From NCBI RefSeq assembly GCF_016920785.2, contig NW_024609846.1, positions 92,522,888 to 92,586,887 of the forward strand: a stretch of DNA of 64,000 bases, written 5' to 3'. This DNA is from Ixodes scapularis. Lineage: Eukaryota > Arthropoda > Arachnida > Ixodida > Ixodidae. The position numbers and the translations under genes were made by a program. This document shows positions 52,781 to 63,589 of this stretch, one piece after another (the stretch's first letter is position 1; every line of letters begins with the position of its first letter). A model generated the notes under the pieces. The model made no database searches. It was not told the DNA's origin and saw only the letters and a program-made list of their open reading frames with translations.

Positions 52781-55700
52781 TCAGTCCGACTTAGTCTTGG
52801 GGGCGTCCTTGTGGTGGAGGAACACGCAGCTGAGTAGGAACACGCCGAACATCATGGAGAAGGCGCTCAGGTAGTAAGGGTACGCCGACGGGATGAAGCG
52901 CTCGTACTGCGTGTGCTGCAGCGGCCGCACAGACACCTGCGGAAACGCAGGTCAAATTGAAGGACAATACTACCATGCTTTTGTGTAGTTATACGTTTGG
53001 ATGAAAAGCAAAAACCTGCCTGAGTGGTAGTGTAGAGGTGCGTGTAGCCGACACGGTTGTAGTCCACTTTGAACTGGTACACTCCGTAAACGTCCGGAAC
53101 CTTGAATTGGGACTCATACTTCTGACCTGCATTGGTTGATGCCACACATTCGTTTGTCTAGATTAAAAAGACAACCAACTTCGAAGAATAAATAAAAAGC
53201 TAAGGAAGACCTGGGTTAAATAAAATTGTTGAGTAATCCCTGTAGACCTAAATTTCTATAACCAGAACATAAAAATAAGCTTTTTCAAGCTATATTTTAG
53301 TTTATTAAAATGAACAAAAAAAAACCTTTTTGCAGCCGGTCTTGACATCTAACGGTGGAACAAAAACATTACAGAGCATCTTTTAATGTTCTAAACAGCT
53401 TCGCAGCCGCAACGCAACGTAAGCTAGCCCGAATAAACGCATAAAAACGAAGCCCCGACAAAGAGCACTTTCTCTCGCGAGCGGCTTCGGAAAGACAGGG
53501 TGCACTCACCTTTCTTGACCAGCTTGGTGCGTACAAACGGGTCAATGCGAACAAATTCTAGCTGCAAGTCGTCGGCGTCGAAGGGCACCCATTGGCCGTC
53601 CTTCAGGATCTCCACCTCGATGCTGTACACCTGGAAGTTAAACTCCGTAAGTTGGTGAATTCGCACCAGACGGAAATACCGACAAAACAAACTAATTTCA
53701 CGAGACTTACGACGTCGTCCATGACGGTGTACGCTTCCGGAGGCGTCTTCTGGCCCTTGGGGTGGTGGCGAACGTTCTGTGCCCTCAGCACCCCCTTCTC
53801 CTTGAACACCCATTGAGAGAGGGCCGTGGCAAGTGCCTGGTTGCCAGAGCTCTCGTACCTGTTTCAGGAAGGCAATTCCTCACTACGAACATATATTACG
53901 GGGTTTAACGCTACTCTTAGTCCCCAGGGTCCGACGGAGAAAATGAAACCTTAACTAAGCGTAGCAGAAAGCCAAAGTCTGAGAACGTGAAGTTGACTGG
54001 ATCAATGGATAAAGCGGGGAAAACAAATTTTCTCCATGATCCGAAGTCTACCCAAACCTAATATTCGTCAAATTGAGAAATGGCACAGTGGATGCTTGTG
54101 GCATTTAGTTTGATAAAATACAGGTGTTGGCGAGAAAGAAAACGGGATCGTCTTTCTTCCCGATGGGTTTGTTTCGCCGAAATAATTTCCGAAGACGCCC
54201 ACGATGCCATTTCTCAACTCGACGAATGTTAGGCTTAGGTGGATGTCGTGTTCTCCAAATTTTGCATTCTATCACCACCTCCAGCGTGCCACCCACGCAA
54301 AGATAAAGCTACCCGCGACGCAACTTTACTTATTCTGGTTGAATAGCAGAGTTTCGTTGTCTGGGTCGGACCCTCTAAGGTCGCCAAAGGTTTTCCACCG
54401 AAATTGTACTTGCAGGTCCTACAACTGCCAACCTTAAAGCTTGCAGCAAAATTATGTTTTTTTTAAAACGCACAGGCAACTTTTTTTTTTTGCCGACGAA
54501 ATTTGAGAATGAATTGGCCCCATCTAAATTGGAGCAACAGAACGCACCGCTTTCCACCGTGGGCATTTTGGACAGGAGAGGTGAAGAACTTGTCGCTGAA
54601 GAACTCCAGAGAGCCACAGAACACGACGCGCGCGTTGTTCCTCGCTTGCAGGGCCGACACGAGCAGAGTGTTCTTGCCCACTGCGTGCGGGTACTGTCGA
54701 ACAAGATGCCGCCACTGTCAGTTCACAAAGTGCCCCGAGGAGCAAACGGACTTGGTGCGCAAAGCGAAATCTTACCTCAGTGATCTTGTTATCCGGGTTG
54801 TAACTGTAAGCTGTCGAAGAGGCAGTCAGAACTTCAAGCACAAGAGGGTTGTCCTGGTCAGAGATGATGCTGCAAAAAAGAAAGTTAATATTTTGCGAAA
54901 TCTGAGGAACACAAGTCTAAGAGTTTTGTGTCTACCAAGACATACCCTACACCCCTGAACAGAACGGGAGGGATGTTCTTGCTGCCGACCACCGTGGGGG
55001 CGTTGATAAGGTTCTCGCTCTCGGCAACTATGGTTGTGTGCTGCAAAAACGCAACGAATGTGAAACATCAGCTAGCTACACATAGCTTGCACCGACGTCA
55101 CTTGGTCGGACACAATGGGGAAAAGGGCGTAGGAGAGCGTACCTTCGACTGCATTAACGAGGCGCTTCTGGCCACCAGAAAGGGGCGAACTGACATCCTG
55201 TGCTCATCGAGGTACGCATACTCCCATTTATACATAAATACACACAGCGCTCGAGCAAACCAGTTGAGTCACTGGACTTCACTCTTACAGGTTGAAAAGC
55301 TGGAAACAACTTATCTTTGTAGGTAAACCTAGCAACTTGAGGGGTAGTACAAAACCAATTATGAAATGAGGCATGTGCAGATTACCTTCCCTTCGTCGGA
55401 CACGTCGTAGTTCAAGTGGTCGATGACGTAGCTCCCTTCTTCGTCAATCTCGAAGCCAACTTCGTTCGCCAGTTCACGCATGACATCGCCTTGAAAGAAA
55501 AAAGACAAACTTACTTAGAAATGGTCACAACCAGAGGACGACAGCTGAGCACTCACCGACGCTGGAGCTGGCGGCTGCCAATATGTTGCCCCCATCGTCG
55601 ACAAACTCTGTGAGCGCTTGAACGTTTATGGAACCTCCAAACTCTGGAAAGACAAAACGAAAATAGTGAAAGTTTCACCGAGTTCGAGCCCGTACCCAAG

Positions 55701-56074
55701 GGACCCGACTGGTGTGCTTACCTTCAACAGATGGCGAGAAAAGAATTAGGTGCTTGTACAGGTACTCTCCATACTTCTTTAAGGACAGCGCTGGATCGTC
55801 GGCAGACTTGAAGGTGAGTTTAAATCCTCGATCTAACGGTCATACAGAAATATAATCAGTGGAGGCCCACATAGCGGACGCAGGCAACTCGAAAACGCCC
55901 GGCTATCGGACTCAATATCGTCGCCTTACCTTGCAACGACTTGAAAAAAATTGAATGTGCCTCTTTTATCGCTAAGTTGTCTAGCAATACCAGCGTCTCA
56001 CCACCCCCGAAAACTTGCGGTAATGATAGGAAAATTAAAAAAATTGAAGAGACGAGGCACACGCGAAGAGCCAT
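52781..56074 (-). CDS. DDOST: oligosaccharyltransferase 48 kDa subunit (DDOST / OST48)
   Basis: Eleven exons on the minus strand: 56,074-55,930; 55,832-55,722; 55,643-55,557; 55,489-55,386; 55,040-54,946; 54,869-54,776; 54,693-54,548; 53,858-53,711; 53,630-53,510; 53,126-53,020; 52,936-52,781. They join in frame to 437 aa (mammalian protein 456). OST48 is a non-catalytic ER-membrane subunit of the complex that N-glycosylates nascent proteins. The sequence shows a signal peptide (MALRVCLVSSIFLIFLSLPQ), TLVLLDNLAIKEAHS, LQARNNARVVFCGSLEFFSD, PFDADDLQLEFVRIDPFVRT, VPDVYGVYQFKVDYNRVGYT and a C-terminal membrane segment (SAFSMMFGVFLLSCVFL). It ends KTKSD, with lysines at -3 and -5 as in the human ER-retention motif. 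The start was chosen for the signal peptide. The last intron starts with GC (CAG/GCAGGT). Confidence 0.97.
54018..54274. mobile_element. foldback element in a DDOST intron
   Basis: CCTAATATTCGTCAAATTGA next to GAAATGGCA at 54,057, and the reverse complement at 54,205-54,243 (CCTAACATTCGTCGAGTTGA next to GAAATGGCA), form arms. The similarity extends outward to about 54,018 and 54,274. One arm of the same family is at 61,840-61,990. Confidence 0.65.
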
Positions 56075-56574
56075 GTTGTTGATACCGGCACGCCACGGCA
56101 GCACAACACCAGCGTGCGCCTGCCGCACAGCTATCCACGTGTAAAATTGCACGTTAAAGATACTATAATACCCACCAATTTTTTTAAAAACCTGTGTGAT
56201 CTATTAGTACGAGGCAATGCGTTACAAAATGTTTATAGCTATTCTCATATTTATTAATTGCAATATCTAATCAAATATTAATGGTACTCTTTTGTTTCGC
56301 GCAGCCACGCGTGGCGTCCGTTGGCCAACTACGAGCCAATGGAAAGCGGCCAACGTCAATCACGTAAAACTGCTGACAAAAATATGCTAAATTTACGTGA
56401 TTGACACGTTGATACGTCGTGACCGCGCATTTCTTTTCAGTATATCGACGCGTAGCTTATTGCATCAACGAGATTTCTTCCTCTGCATTTTTTATTTATT
56501 TTCGTTAAGCAATCATCTGTTTCGGAGGAAACGGAAACGGGGGCTGGCAACTGCTCCTCCCTTTTGCGCTCAAG
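56075..56574. promoter_or_regulatory. bidirectional promoter between DDOST and ABCF3
   Basis: 500 bp separate the two ATGs. Visible elements: GAGCCAATGG (CCAAT box) near 56,332, an opposed TTGGCC, an E-box-like CACGCG, and a spaced inverted repeat at 56,351-56,411. No TATA box is obvious, as is usual for housekeeping pairs. Confidence 0.6.
56351..56411. promoter_or_regulatory. spaced palindrome in the DDOST/ABCF3 promoter
   Basis: CAACGTCAATCACGTAAA (56,351-56,368) and TTTACGTGATTGACACGTTG (56,392-56,411) are inverted copies apart from a 2-base insertion. Each holds an ACGTCA/TACGTGA-type word like ATF/CREB or XBP1 sites. Confidence 0.7.
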
Positions 56575-57284
56575 ATGGAAGCTGTCGAAGACGTACTGAG
56601 TGATGCATTCCCGGACATTGATGAGGACTTGTTCGACTACCTCGAAGGTTGGTGGCGGTCCGTACAATTGAAAGTGGTGCTAAAACACTCGCCCTAGGTC
56701 GGACAAATTTTGATGTAAACTTGCAGCAGAACCCACCCGAAAACCGACTAGCGGCTTGTGGGCACCGGGGTACCTCGCTTTACGCAACCCGTGCCAATTG
56801 ATTACCGCTCGACGACACTTTACTCGATTTATGTATGAATAAAAATAGGTCTATAAAGACTAATTGTTTCAACTTGTTGATAAGTTGAGAGTGACACTAC
56901 TGTCTGTATTAATCGGGAGGTACTGGAAAGAGTTGGAAAAGCGCTAGCTGTCAAAGGCTCCTCTTCAGCCAGCCTTACGGGCGCGACACTTTTTTTCAAC
57001 TTTATAAATTGCAAAATTTGTACGTTGAATGGCTTGTGGATATGACTGCGAAGCCAGAGTAGCGGACGAATGGAACGGAGCCGAGGAAAAAGAGCTGGTT
57101 GTAAATTGATCCCGTGGGTTCTTTTCCCCTTCCCAGGTGTCTTGGACGGGGGAAAGGACGACTTCTCCACATGTGACGAAGTCTACGAAGCGGTCGGTGA
57201 AATGTTCCTCGAGATATCTGGCGACTCCAAAGACGAAAATGAAATTCGAGACATCTGCGCTAGGCTACTTCACGTCATGAAAGG
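56575..57284 (+). CDS. ABCF3: ABC transporter F family member 3 (ABCF3), N-terminal exons
   Basis: Exon 1 is 56,575-56,647 (MEAVEDVLSDAFPDIDEDLF then DYLE, donor GAAG/GTTGGT). Exon 2 is 57,137-57,284 (GVLDGGKDDFSTCDEVYEAV, GEMFLEISGDSKDENEIRDI, then CARLLHVMKG). They join in frame. The order FPDID...VLDGG...DF...VYEAVGE...SGDSKDE matches the N-terminus of animal ABCF3 and yeast Gcn20, a cytosolic, non-membrane ABC ATPase linked to translation control. The two ATP-binding cassettes are not in the window: no Walker motif was found downstream, so they should lie past 64,000 after a long intron, or this locus is truncated. The intron to the right is filled with inverted-repeat elements. Confidence 0.85.
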
Positions 57285-58388
57285 GTACGCTTTCTTTTTT
57301 TGTGTATGTGTCTTTCACAGATTTTTTTAAAAGTGTTTTACACGTTTGCGCACGCGCGCGATCTGTCCACTTAGTGGCTAACGGCTGCAGACGGTTTAGT
57401 AGAGTATGTACCAAGTACACTGCGCGACACTGTTAGCGTAAACATGACATCTGCACTCTTTCTCGTTTTGCTCGGACAGAACTTTGACTGAGAGGAAATT
57501 TTGCCGCCTTAGTGCTCTGGATAAGCGAAAACTGCCACACTACTAATTGGCTTGGTAAAAGAATTTCACTTTTAACATCAAAACAGCAAAAATTGGTGGT
57601 CGCTTGTTTATACGCTAACCGTGTAGCCCTCTGTACACTTCTGCTCCATCGATTACTGGGCTGGCAGCGCAGCCACTTCGCCCGCTATTTTGTACACTCA
57701 ACCAATCCAGAAAACCTAATTTCAGTATTTGATTGGTTGTTTCTCAGGTATGTGAAGTAGAATATACATATGTCTCACGATTCAGCAGTAAATTTTACGC
57801 AGTGTCTAGCGTTATGTCCGACGGAACCCAAAATAAAAATTAGAGTTACGTCTGACGTAACTTTACCCCAAGGTTTCGAGTTACGTCTGACAGGACGCGA
57901 AATGAAAATGAAAGTTACGTTTGACGAAAATAAAAGTTAGAGTTACCTTCTGGTGTCCTATGCAACCTTATTGAATGTTTCGCTTTACGGCCGATACATG
58001 ACATAAACACAAACATATTATGAATTATTATTACGTTACGTCCGATGCAGCATTCGTTAATTGGTTAAAATCGCAACTCCATCTGTATTTCCAGGTACAG
58101 ATGCCCGTCACATTATTATTTTCTTTCTCATGTTTTTCCTTTCTTTAAGACAATTATTTTTCTCCTTTAATACAATTTCTTGCGACGCTTTCTGAGAATC
58201 GCAGATTTTCAAAGCAATTAATAAGAGATATAGAATGGGAATGTGATACGAACGTGCTGTTTACAACAGCAAGGTTTCCTGTAGACTTGTTGATAACTGG
58301 CACAATCTTCACGTACCACTCAGGTCGCCACGCGCACTAGCTTTGGCAATGTTTTCTTCCAGAGTGTCTTAAATACAAATTCGGAAGA

Positions 58389-59012
58389 ATGAACTCACCA
58401 TCAAAATTAATGCTTCAAACGGGTTTAACATCGCTGTCATCCGGAAGAAAGATAGCCCGGTTAAAAATGCTTTATCTAATCGTGAATGGAGCCATAAGAA
58501 TACCTCAAGATAAATATATCGCTTTTTCCCAAAGGACCAACACTCGATTCACACACCCGAAAATAATTATTGAATGTCACTCTCAGGTAGATGCGTTTAA
58601 GTACTCTTTTTTTCCGCGTACTGTATCCGATTGGAACAAACTACCTCGAGATATAGTCAACTGTGAGTGTGTTTCCTCGTTTCTTGAGCAACTGTTATCA
58701 ACTGTATAAATATGATTTTCTTTTTGCAATCGGCGGCTCACTGTCAAAGGCGTTCCACTGTTAAAACACTTGTGTCATATTTGCTACTGTCTGCAAGATA
58801 ATCTTTTATGTAATTGTTCATGCACTGCTATGTGTATACTTGCCGACACACTGCTGTCAATTGTAGCTCAGAGTTTCTTTCGCGACATTCTAGTGGCGGG
58901 GGCCTACACTTACATTGCAAGCATCTTGTATACATAGTGCTTCATTCTTGTGCCACTCCTATTATATTCCATGTATTGGAATAATAGTATTGATAAATAA
59001 ATAAAATAAATA
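58389..59012 (+). pseudogene. LINE 3' end nested in the inverted-repeat element
   Basis: 106 codons (SSGRKIARLKMLYLIVNGAI, KYSFFPRTVSDWNKLPRDIV) give the last part of a CR1/L2-like polymerase. An untranslated tail of about 300 bases follows, ending in AATAAATAAAATAAATAAA. The tail family is shared with 13,262-13,400. Confidence 0.75.
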
Positions 59013-59199
59013 AAGAGCTGTTTCGAGGGTGCCGCCTGGGTCTGAGAATGGCAATAGACCCTCGGCCTTTAGCCATATCAACCTTGCTCTCAGCCCTAGC
59101 CAGCAAGGGCTACAAGCAAGTGTAACAAACGCGGCAAGAACAGCAAGAAAGGTATTGATATAAAAAAAAATAAATGCAATAAAGGGAGAGGAAAGAAGA

Positions 59200-59295
59200 G
59201 AAAGAAAAAAGGTGTATGTGACAGGCATCGAACCCACCCAGCCTCAGCAGCCTCGATGTGCGAGGAACACACTCCAGCCCTTTTAACAAAGATGA
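59200..59295 (-). repeat. tRNA-like sequence, possible SINE
   Basis: On the minus strand GGGTGGGTTCGATGCCTGTC contains a B-box (GGTTCGATGCC), preceded by CTCGCACATCGAGG. No full cloverleaf was established. Confidence 0.35.
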
Positions 59296-59639
59296 AGGTA
59301 CGCATAGAGTTGAGATTTGACCCGATTTACGAACGCTGCTTTGGACGTAACGCAGTAATAGTTCACGATAGTTTTGTATTTACGTCATGTATCGGCCGTA
59401 AAGCGAAACATACGCGTAGGTTGCACAGGTCGTAACTTTAATTTTTATTTCGGGTTTCGTCGGACGTAACTTTAATTTTCATATTGGGTTACTCCGGACG
59501 AAACTTTAATTTTCATATTGGGTTACTCCGGACGTAACTCGAAACCTTGGGGTCAATTTACGTTGAACGTAACTTCAATTTTTATTTCGGGCTCCGTCGG
59601 ACGTAACACATAAACGTAAATTTTATGACCATGTTATCT

Positions 59640-60770
59640 CGGTGAAAAAGCCTGCGAAATTGCTTTGTTCCTATATCGATTCTATTACCGCTCGCCTCCG
59701 TGGCAATCGTTTGATGTCAGTTATTCGGTGGTATCTTTGTGAGAGAACCATTGCTGCACAGAGCCTGCCAGGCATCAGCAGCCATCATACTCTGTTCCTC
59801 TTTACGATAGACCACAGTGGATGCTACGAGCCATACGAGCCAATCCAGCGTCGCGAATGTATCGTGGGACTGTGCGCCCCGCACGTCCCCGCGCCCCTCT
59901 CAAAGGTCACTTGACACTCGCACGGCATTAGATTGGCTTCGGCGGCTCTTGTGAGCTCTGCAGTCCATGGTAAGGTAAAATGGAGGATAGCCACTCCTCA
60001 GTCAGCTTCGACCGACGGCTGGTGTTGTCTGGCAAGGTGATCAACCATACCCCTGCCACTCGCTTGGGTGGACTTGACCATTCCTTTGCCAGTATTGCCC
60101 GAGCAAGTGCCAGACGTTGGCCAATGACATGTTCCGCTTGATCTTAGTTATGGGAGTTGGTGTGTGACCATCTATGAATTGGTAGAATATAGCGTAAAAT
60201 ACCGAACGTCTGCCCATTCCGCAATAAGTCACCTCCCCTCAATTTTTTAACATTCGAAAAATGCGCAAAGGATATTTCTTGGCATATTGTTGACCTAACG
60301 AGCGCCCATCCCCCAGTTTTACGTGATTATCTCCAAATTTTGAGTTGGCGCTAGGTTTTTCTTTTCACCTCCTGTTGACATAGATTTCATTCTTTACCCT
60401 GGGGGCGGTGATAAGGGATTGATGTAATTTCTATTGAAATAATTCTGATGTCCTCTTCCAAATGCGTTAGTTACGGTATCAATAAAATCATAGGAGCCAA
60501 GAAAGAAAATGTCTTTATTTTTTTGGACTATAGTTTGCACCGCCTAATCCCAGCGTAAAGATTATCGTACACAGCATACCTTGACAGATGGCTGCCATAT
60601 TAGCATACGTTTTAGCGTATTGGTGTATTTGAGCGTATTGGTAATACGTATGCTCATACGTTTGAGTGGCATGTGCTGCGCAATCACATTTTAGAGCGCA
60701 GCTCTTAGGCGTCTGTTTCCGGATTGAGCGCCGTCGGCGTAACCGCGCGGTTCATTATGGGACATTTCTC
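59640..60770. other. ABCF3 intron, nothing recognised
   Basis: Mixed sequence; ORFs at 59,642-59,914 and 60,041-60,232 have no recognisable domain. Confidence 0.4.
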
Positions 60771-60773
60771 ATG

Positions 60774-60832
60774 ATGACGTCACGTGTGACGTCACGACGG
60801 TCACCAGTGACATCATAGATGACGTCGCCACG
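60774..60832. promoter_or_regulatory. cluster of TGACGTCA-type sites
   Basis: TGATGACGTCACGTGTGACG, TCACGACGGTCACC and GATGACGTCGCC place three or four CRE-like cores within 60 bases, next to the palindromic satellite. A function is not implied; they may be part of the repeat. Confidence 0.5.
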
Positions 60833-60840
60833 CGTTGCAT

Positions 60841-61070
60841 GGGTAAATTTCCCCGCTAAATTTAGCAGAAAAATTTCCCCGCTAAATTTAGCAGAAAAAT
60901 TTTGCCGCTAAATTTAGCAGAAAAATTTCCCCGCTAAATTTACCGGAAAAAATTTCCCGCTAAATTTAGTGGGGAATTTTTTGCGCTAAAGATAGTGGGG
61001 AAAGTTTTCCGCTAAATGTAGCAGGGAAATTTTTCCGCTAAATATAGCGGAAAAATTGCCCCTAAATGGG
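60841..61070. repeat. palindromic satellite, GCTAAATTTAGC
   Basis: About eight tandem units of 26-28 bp share AAATTTCCC and a core GCTAAATTTAGC, a perfect 12-bp palindrome. Outer units diverge more. Single dispersed units lie at 15.9-16.5, 21.0 and 41.5-41.8 kb. Confidence 0.9.
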
Positions 61071-61079
61071 AGGCGAAGA

Positions 61080-62513
61080 GGAGATTAGGAGGGGAGGGTA
61101 CGGATGAGGAGGAGGGGCATACCCTCCTCTTCATACCTTCCCCTGCTCCTCCTCAAGAGCTACACTCTAATTCGGCGTTACAGGGGGTTGTAAAAATCTT
61201 TCATTTTTCATGGCCATTTACTCCACATTTTTGCTCAATGGGGCAAGTAAGACTTTCGCCGTAATAATGTATTGTACTCCTGCCATTTTTTAAGCTACCC
61301 AAACAAATTGCGTTTTCTGACTACCCAAACTTTAGTCTTCACACTATGATATTTATTTTCTTGAAATTTGAAATAGCAATTGAGAAAACCGTAAATGAAG
61401 GTGATGCCGAAACCAAGATTCAAATTTCCGCGTGCTCTCCAGTGGTGTGACGTCACAAATGGTACAAACTTTCAGGTCGCACAGGTAGTCTTAAACACAG
61501 CATGTCAAGTATTTTTTGCGTGATTCTTAGTGAATCATCTACTAAGCATTCTTTTCCAACCATCAAATGCCTTGTAATCAGTTGGGAACATGGCTTAGTG
61601 CCCATTTTGTGCCATTTCTGTCGTCACATTTGAATGTTGCCAGTAGGGGCTCCCCGTTTAAGCAACAGAATGAAAACGAAATTCGAAAATTCAGTAACTT
61701 CGTAAAATATTTTTTTTTTCACTTGGGGAACTGATCCAGCCGTGTCTATCGGTGTGTTGAGCCAAGATTTAGGCAAGTCAGCGACCATAAAGAAATCTCC
61801 GGAGTGCCCCTTTAATGACAAGCTTTTTCTTTGAAATAAATACTATAGACGCCCACAATCTCAAATTCTGGTTTGACGAATAGGGCCTAGGTGGACGTCG
61901 TCTCGTAAAGAAATTTTGTTTTTCTTTTGTATTTTTTGATCCAGGTAAGGTGATGCGCTCAAACTAACGCATTTTGTCGCCACCACTAGTGAGTGTTACA
62001 TTCACACGGAGTTGCAGCTTTCTGCAATGCTTAGTTTATTTTTGCATGTCTGGAAAACCAGGTTTAATTTTTTCCATGCAACCTGGCAGGACGAAAGACA
62101 ATAAAAATGTGTTAGCGTGAACTTAAATCACATTAAAGCTGCCCAAGACATTATGCTCGAGAGAAATACAGACCATAGCGATTAGTTTATAGTCTGAGAG
62201 AAATGGTGTTGCACATTCTTTATTGCCCGAAAAATATTTTTTTACTAGCCTTCCGTCTAAACAAAGATCTATTAGCTTCGGGTCTGTTACCACTCCCAAA
62301 TCTCAGTCTTTTATAGCCAAGTAGAGTGACTAAGAGAATAGGACGAAGCACATCTGAAGTGCCTCGAACTTGGAAGATTGGTTCGTGGGAATAAACAGAA
62401 AGCAGGCTTCCAGTCGGTTAGTTTGAACAATTGGTTTTTGTGTGCTTTATGGAATGAGAATAGGTTATGGTAATAGTATCCTATTCCATGAAGGTAACCC
62501 TCGAATACATACA
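61080..62513. other. ABCF3 intron with a partial foldback arm
   Basis: 61,840-61,990 resembles the 54-kb foldback arm (GACGAATAGGGCCTAGGTGG, ACGTCGT). Otherwise no gene or family was recognised. Confidence 0.45.
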
Positions 62514-62951
62514 GGTTGTCACAAAAGAAAATTTACACTGTCTTTTTTACCGCAAAAATAAACTAGGCATCGCTGAACGCTCATTCTCCGCCCAAAGGTA
62601 CAGCTAGAGGTCACAACCAGATGCCAAAGTTTCAGCCCGATCCGATAACTTAATCAAAAGTTATAAGTGATTTTCTGAAAATTTCAATGGAAAAATGGAG
62701 CCCATTTTTGCCCGTTTTCGGTTTCTGGTGCCATAGAGCTCCATGTGTTCGAAAACTCCGTCGGCCGCCATTTTCTCATTGAAATTTTCAAAAATCGCTT
62801 ATAACTTTTGATTAAGTTATCGGACCGGGCTGAAACTTTGGCACCTGGTTGTGACCTCTAGCGCTACCTTTGGGCGGAGAATGAGCGTTCGGCGATGCCC
62901 AGTTTGTTTTTGCGGTAAAAAAGACTGTAAATTTTCTTTTGTGACACCCTG
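62514..62951. mobile_element. 438-bp foldback with TA target sites
   Basis: TA flanks on both sides. Left tip CAGGTTGTCACAAAAGAAAA and right tip (reverse complement) CAGGGTGTCACAAAAGAAAA. The arms of about 195 bp are nearly identical in inverted orientation, leaving a centre of about 50 bases. There is no coding sequence. The TA target suggests the Tc1/mariner superfamily. Confidence 0.88.
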
Positions 62952-63153
62952 TACTTCCCGTGTACATATCACTAGATAGAAGGTTTTTCAGCACTTGCGA
63001 GATAAATGCGCTATCTACGAGAAATGGTAGCTTCTAGCATTGTCAAAATGATTTAAAGCCCACGGTGAAAGAATGATGAATAAAAAATTACAAAAAAACG
63101 CTTAAGCTTTGCCTTTAGGAGTGGAACACAATAGCTAAACGCTTGTTCCCAAA

Positions 63154-63463
63154 TGTGGTAGGGTTGCCTTGCTGCATGCCCATTCGGGAGGAACAACACG
63201 AAGCCGGGGTTTCCAAAACGAGAAACTGCATTTATTAGAGTAACAGGATTGGGTTGTTAGTATAAGCGTAAAACATTGCCGGAGTGTTGGAACTGCACGC
63301 CTCCGTGACCACGGTCCGTCTTCCCCCTTTTCTGTGGGCGTGTGCCCTCTTTTATGGGCTTCTGCGCCTGTCATATACGTGCGCTATTGCGCGCCTCGGC
63401 CGTTGTCCAGTTTGAGCATTCGGCAGCGGCCTCTGGCTGTGGTGGGAGACTCTTGCTCCCACA
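63154..63463 (-). mobile_element. candidate solo LTR
   Basis: Read on the minus strand it begins TGTGGGAGCAAGAGTCTCCC and ends ACCACA (TG...CA). A TATA-like CCATAAAAGAGG lies near 63,350 and AATAAA at 63,236-63,231. The 10-base word TTGTTCCCAA lies just outside both ends (63,143-63,152 and 63,468-63,477), although 1 and 4 bases away, so the true boundaries may differ. Confidence 0.5.
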
Positions 63464-63499
63464 ACGTTTGTTCCCAAGCTGTGCAAGCGTGTCTGCATG

Positions 63500-63582
63500 C
63501 CCTAGTCAGTAGTGTGTCTGGCTTGGAACCGAGGGGTCGTGGGTTTGAATCCCGCCTAAAATTCTTCAAATTTTTTTTTTTT
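63500..63582 (+). repeat. tRNA-like SINE
   Basis: CTAGTCAGTAGTGTGTCTGG (A-box-like), then GTGGGTTTGAATCCCGC forming a T-arm with a 5-bp stem (63,539-63,555), then a T-run of about 15. A tRNA-derived SINE is more likely than a functional tRNA because the acceptor stem does not close. Confidence 0.5.
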
Positions 63583-63589
63583 TTGAGGC

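Larger units (their letters stand above)
57789..59630. mobile_element. long-terminal-inverted-repeat element
   Basis: About 270 bases at the left (GTTATGTCCGACGGAACCCA, CCCCAAGGTTTCGAGTTACG, GTTTCGCTTTACGGCCGATA) recur inverted at 59,340-59,620. The right arm has an extra tandem copy of the word GGGTTACTCCGGACG (near 59,460-59,535). The interior holds a LINE fragment but no transposase. Confidence 0.8.

Noticed and set aside
63500..63582. Functional tRNA gene
   Set aside because: A T-arm is present but the A-box is poor and the acceptor stem does not pair; a T-tailed SINE fits better.
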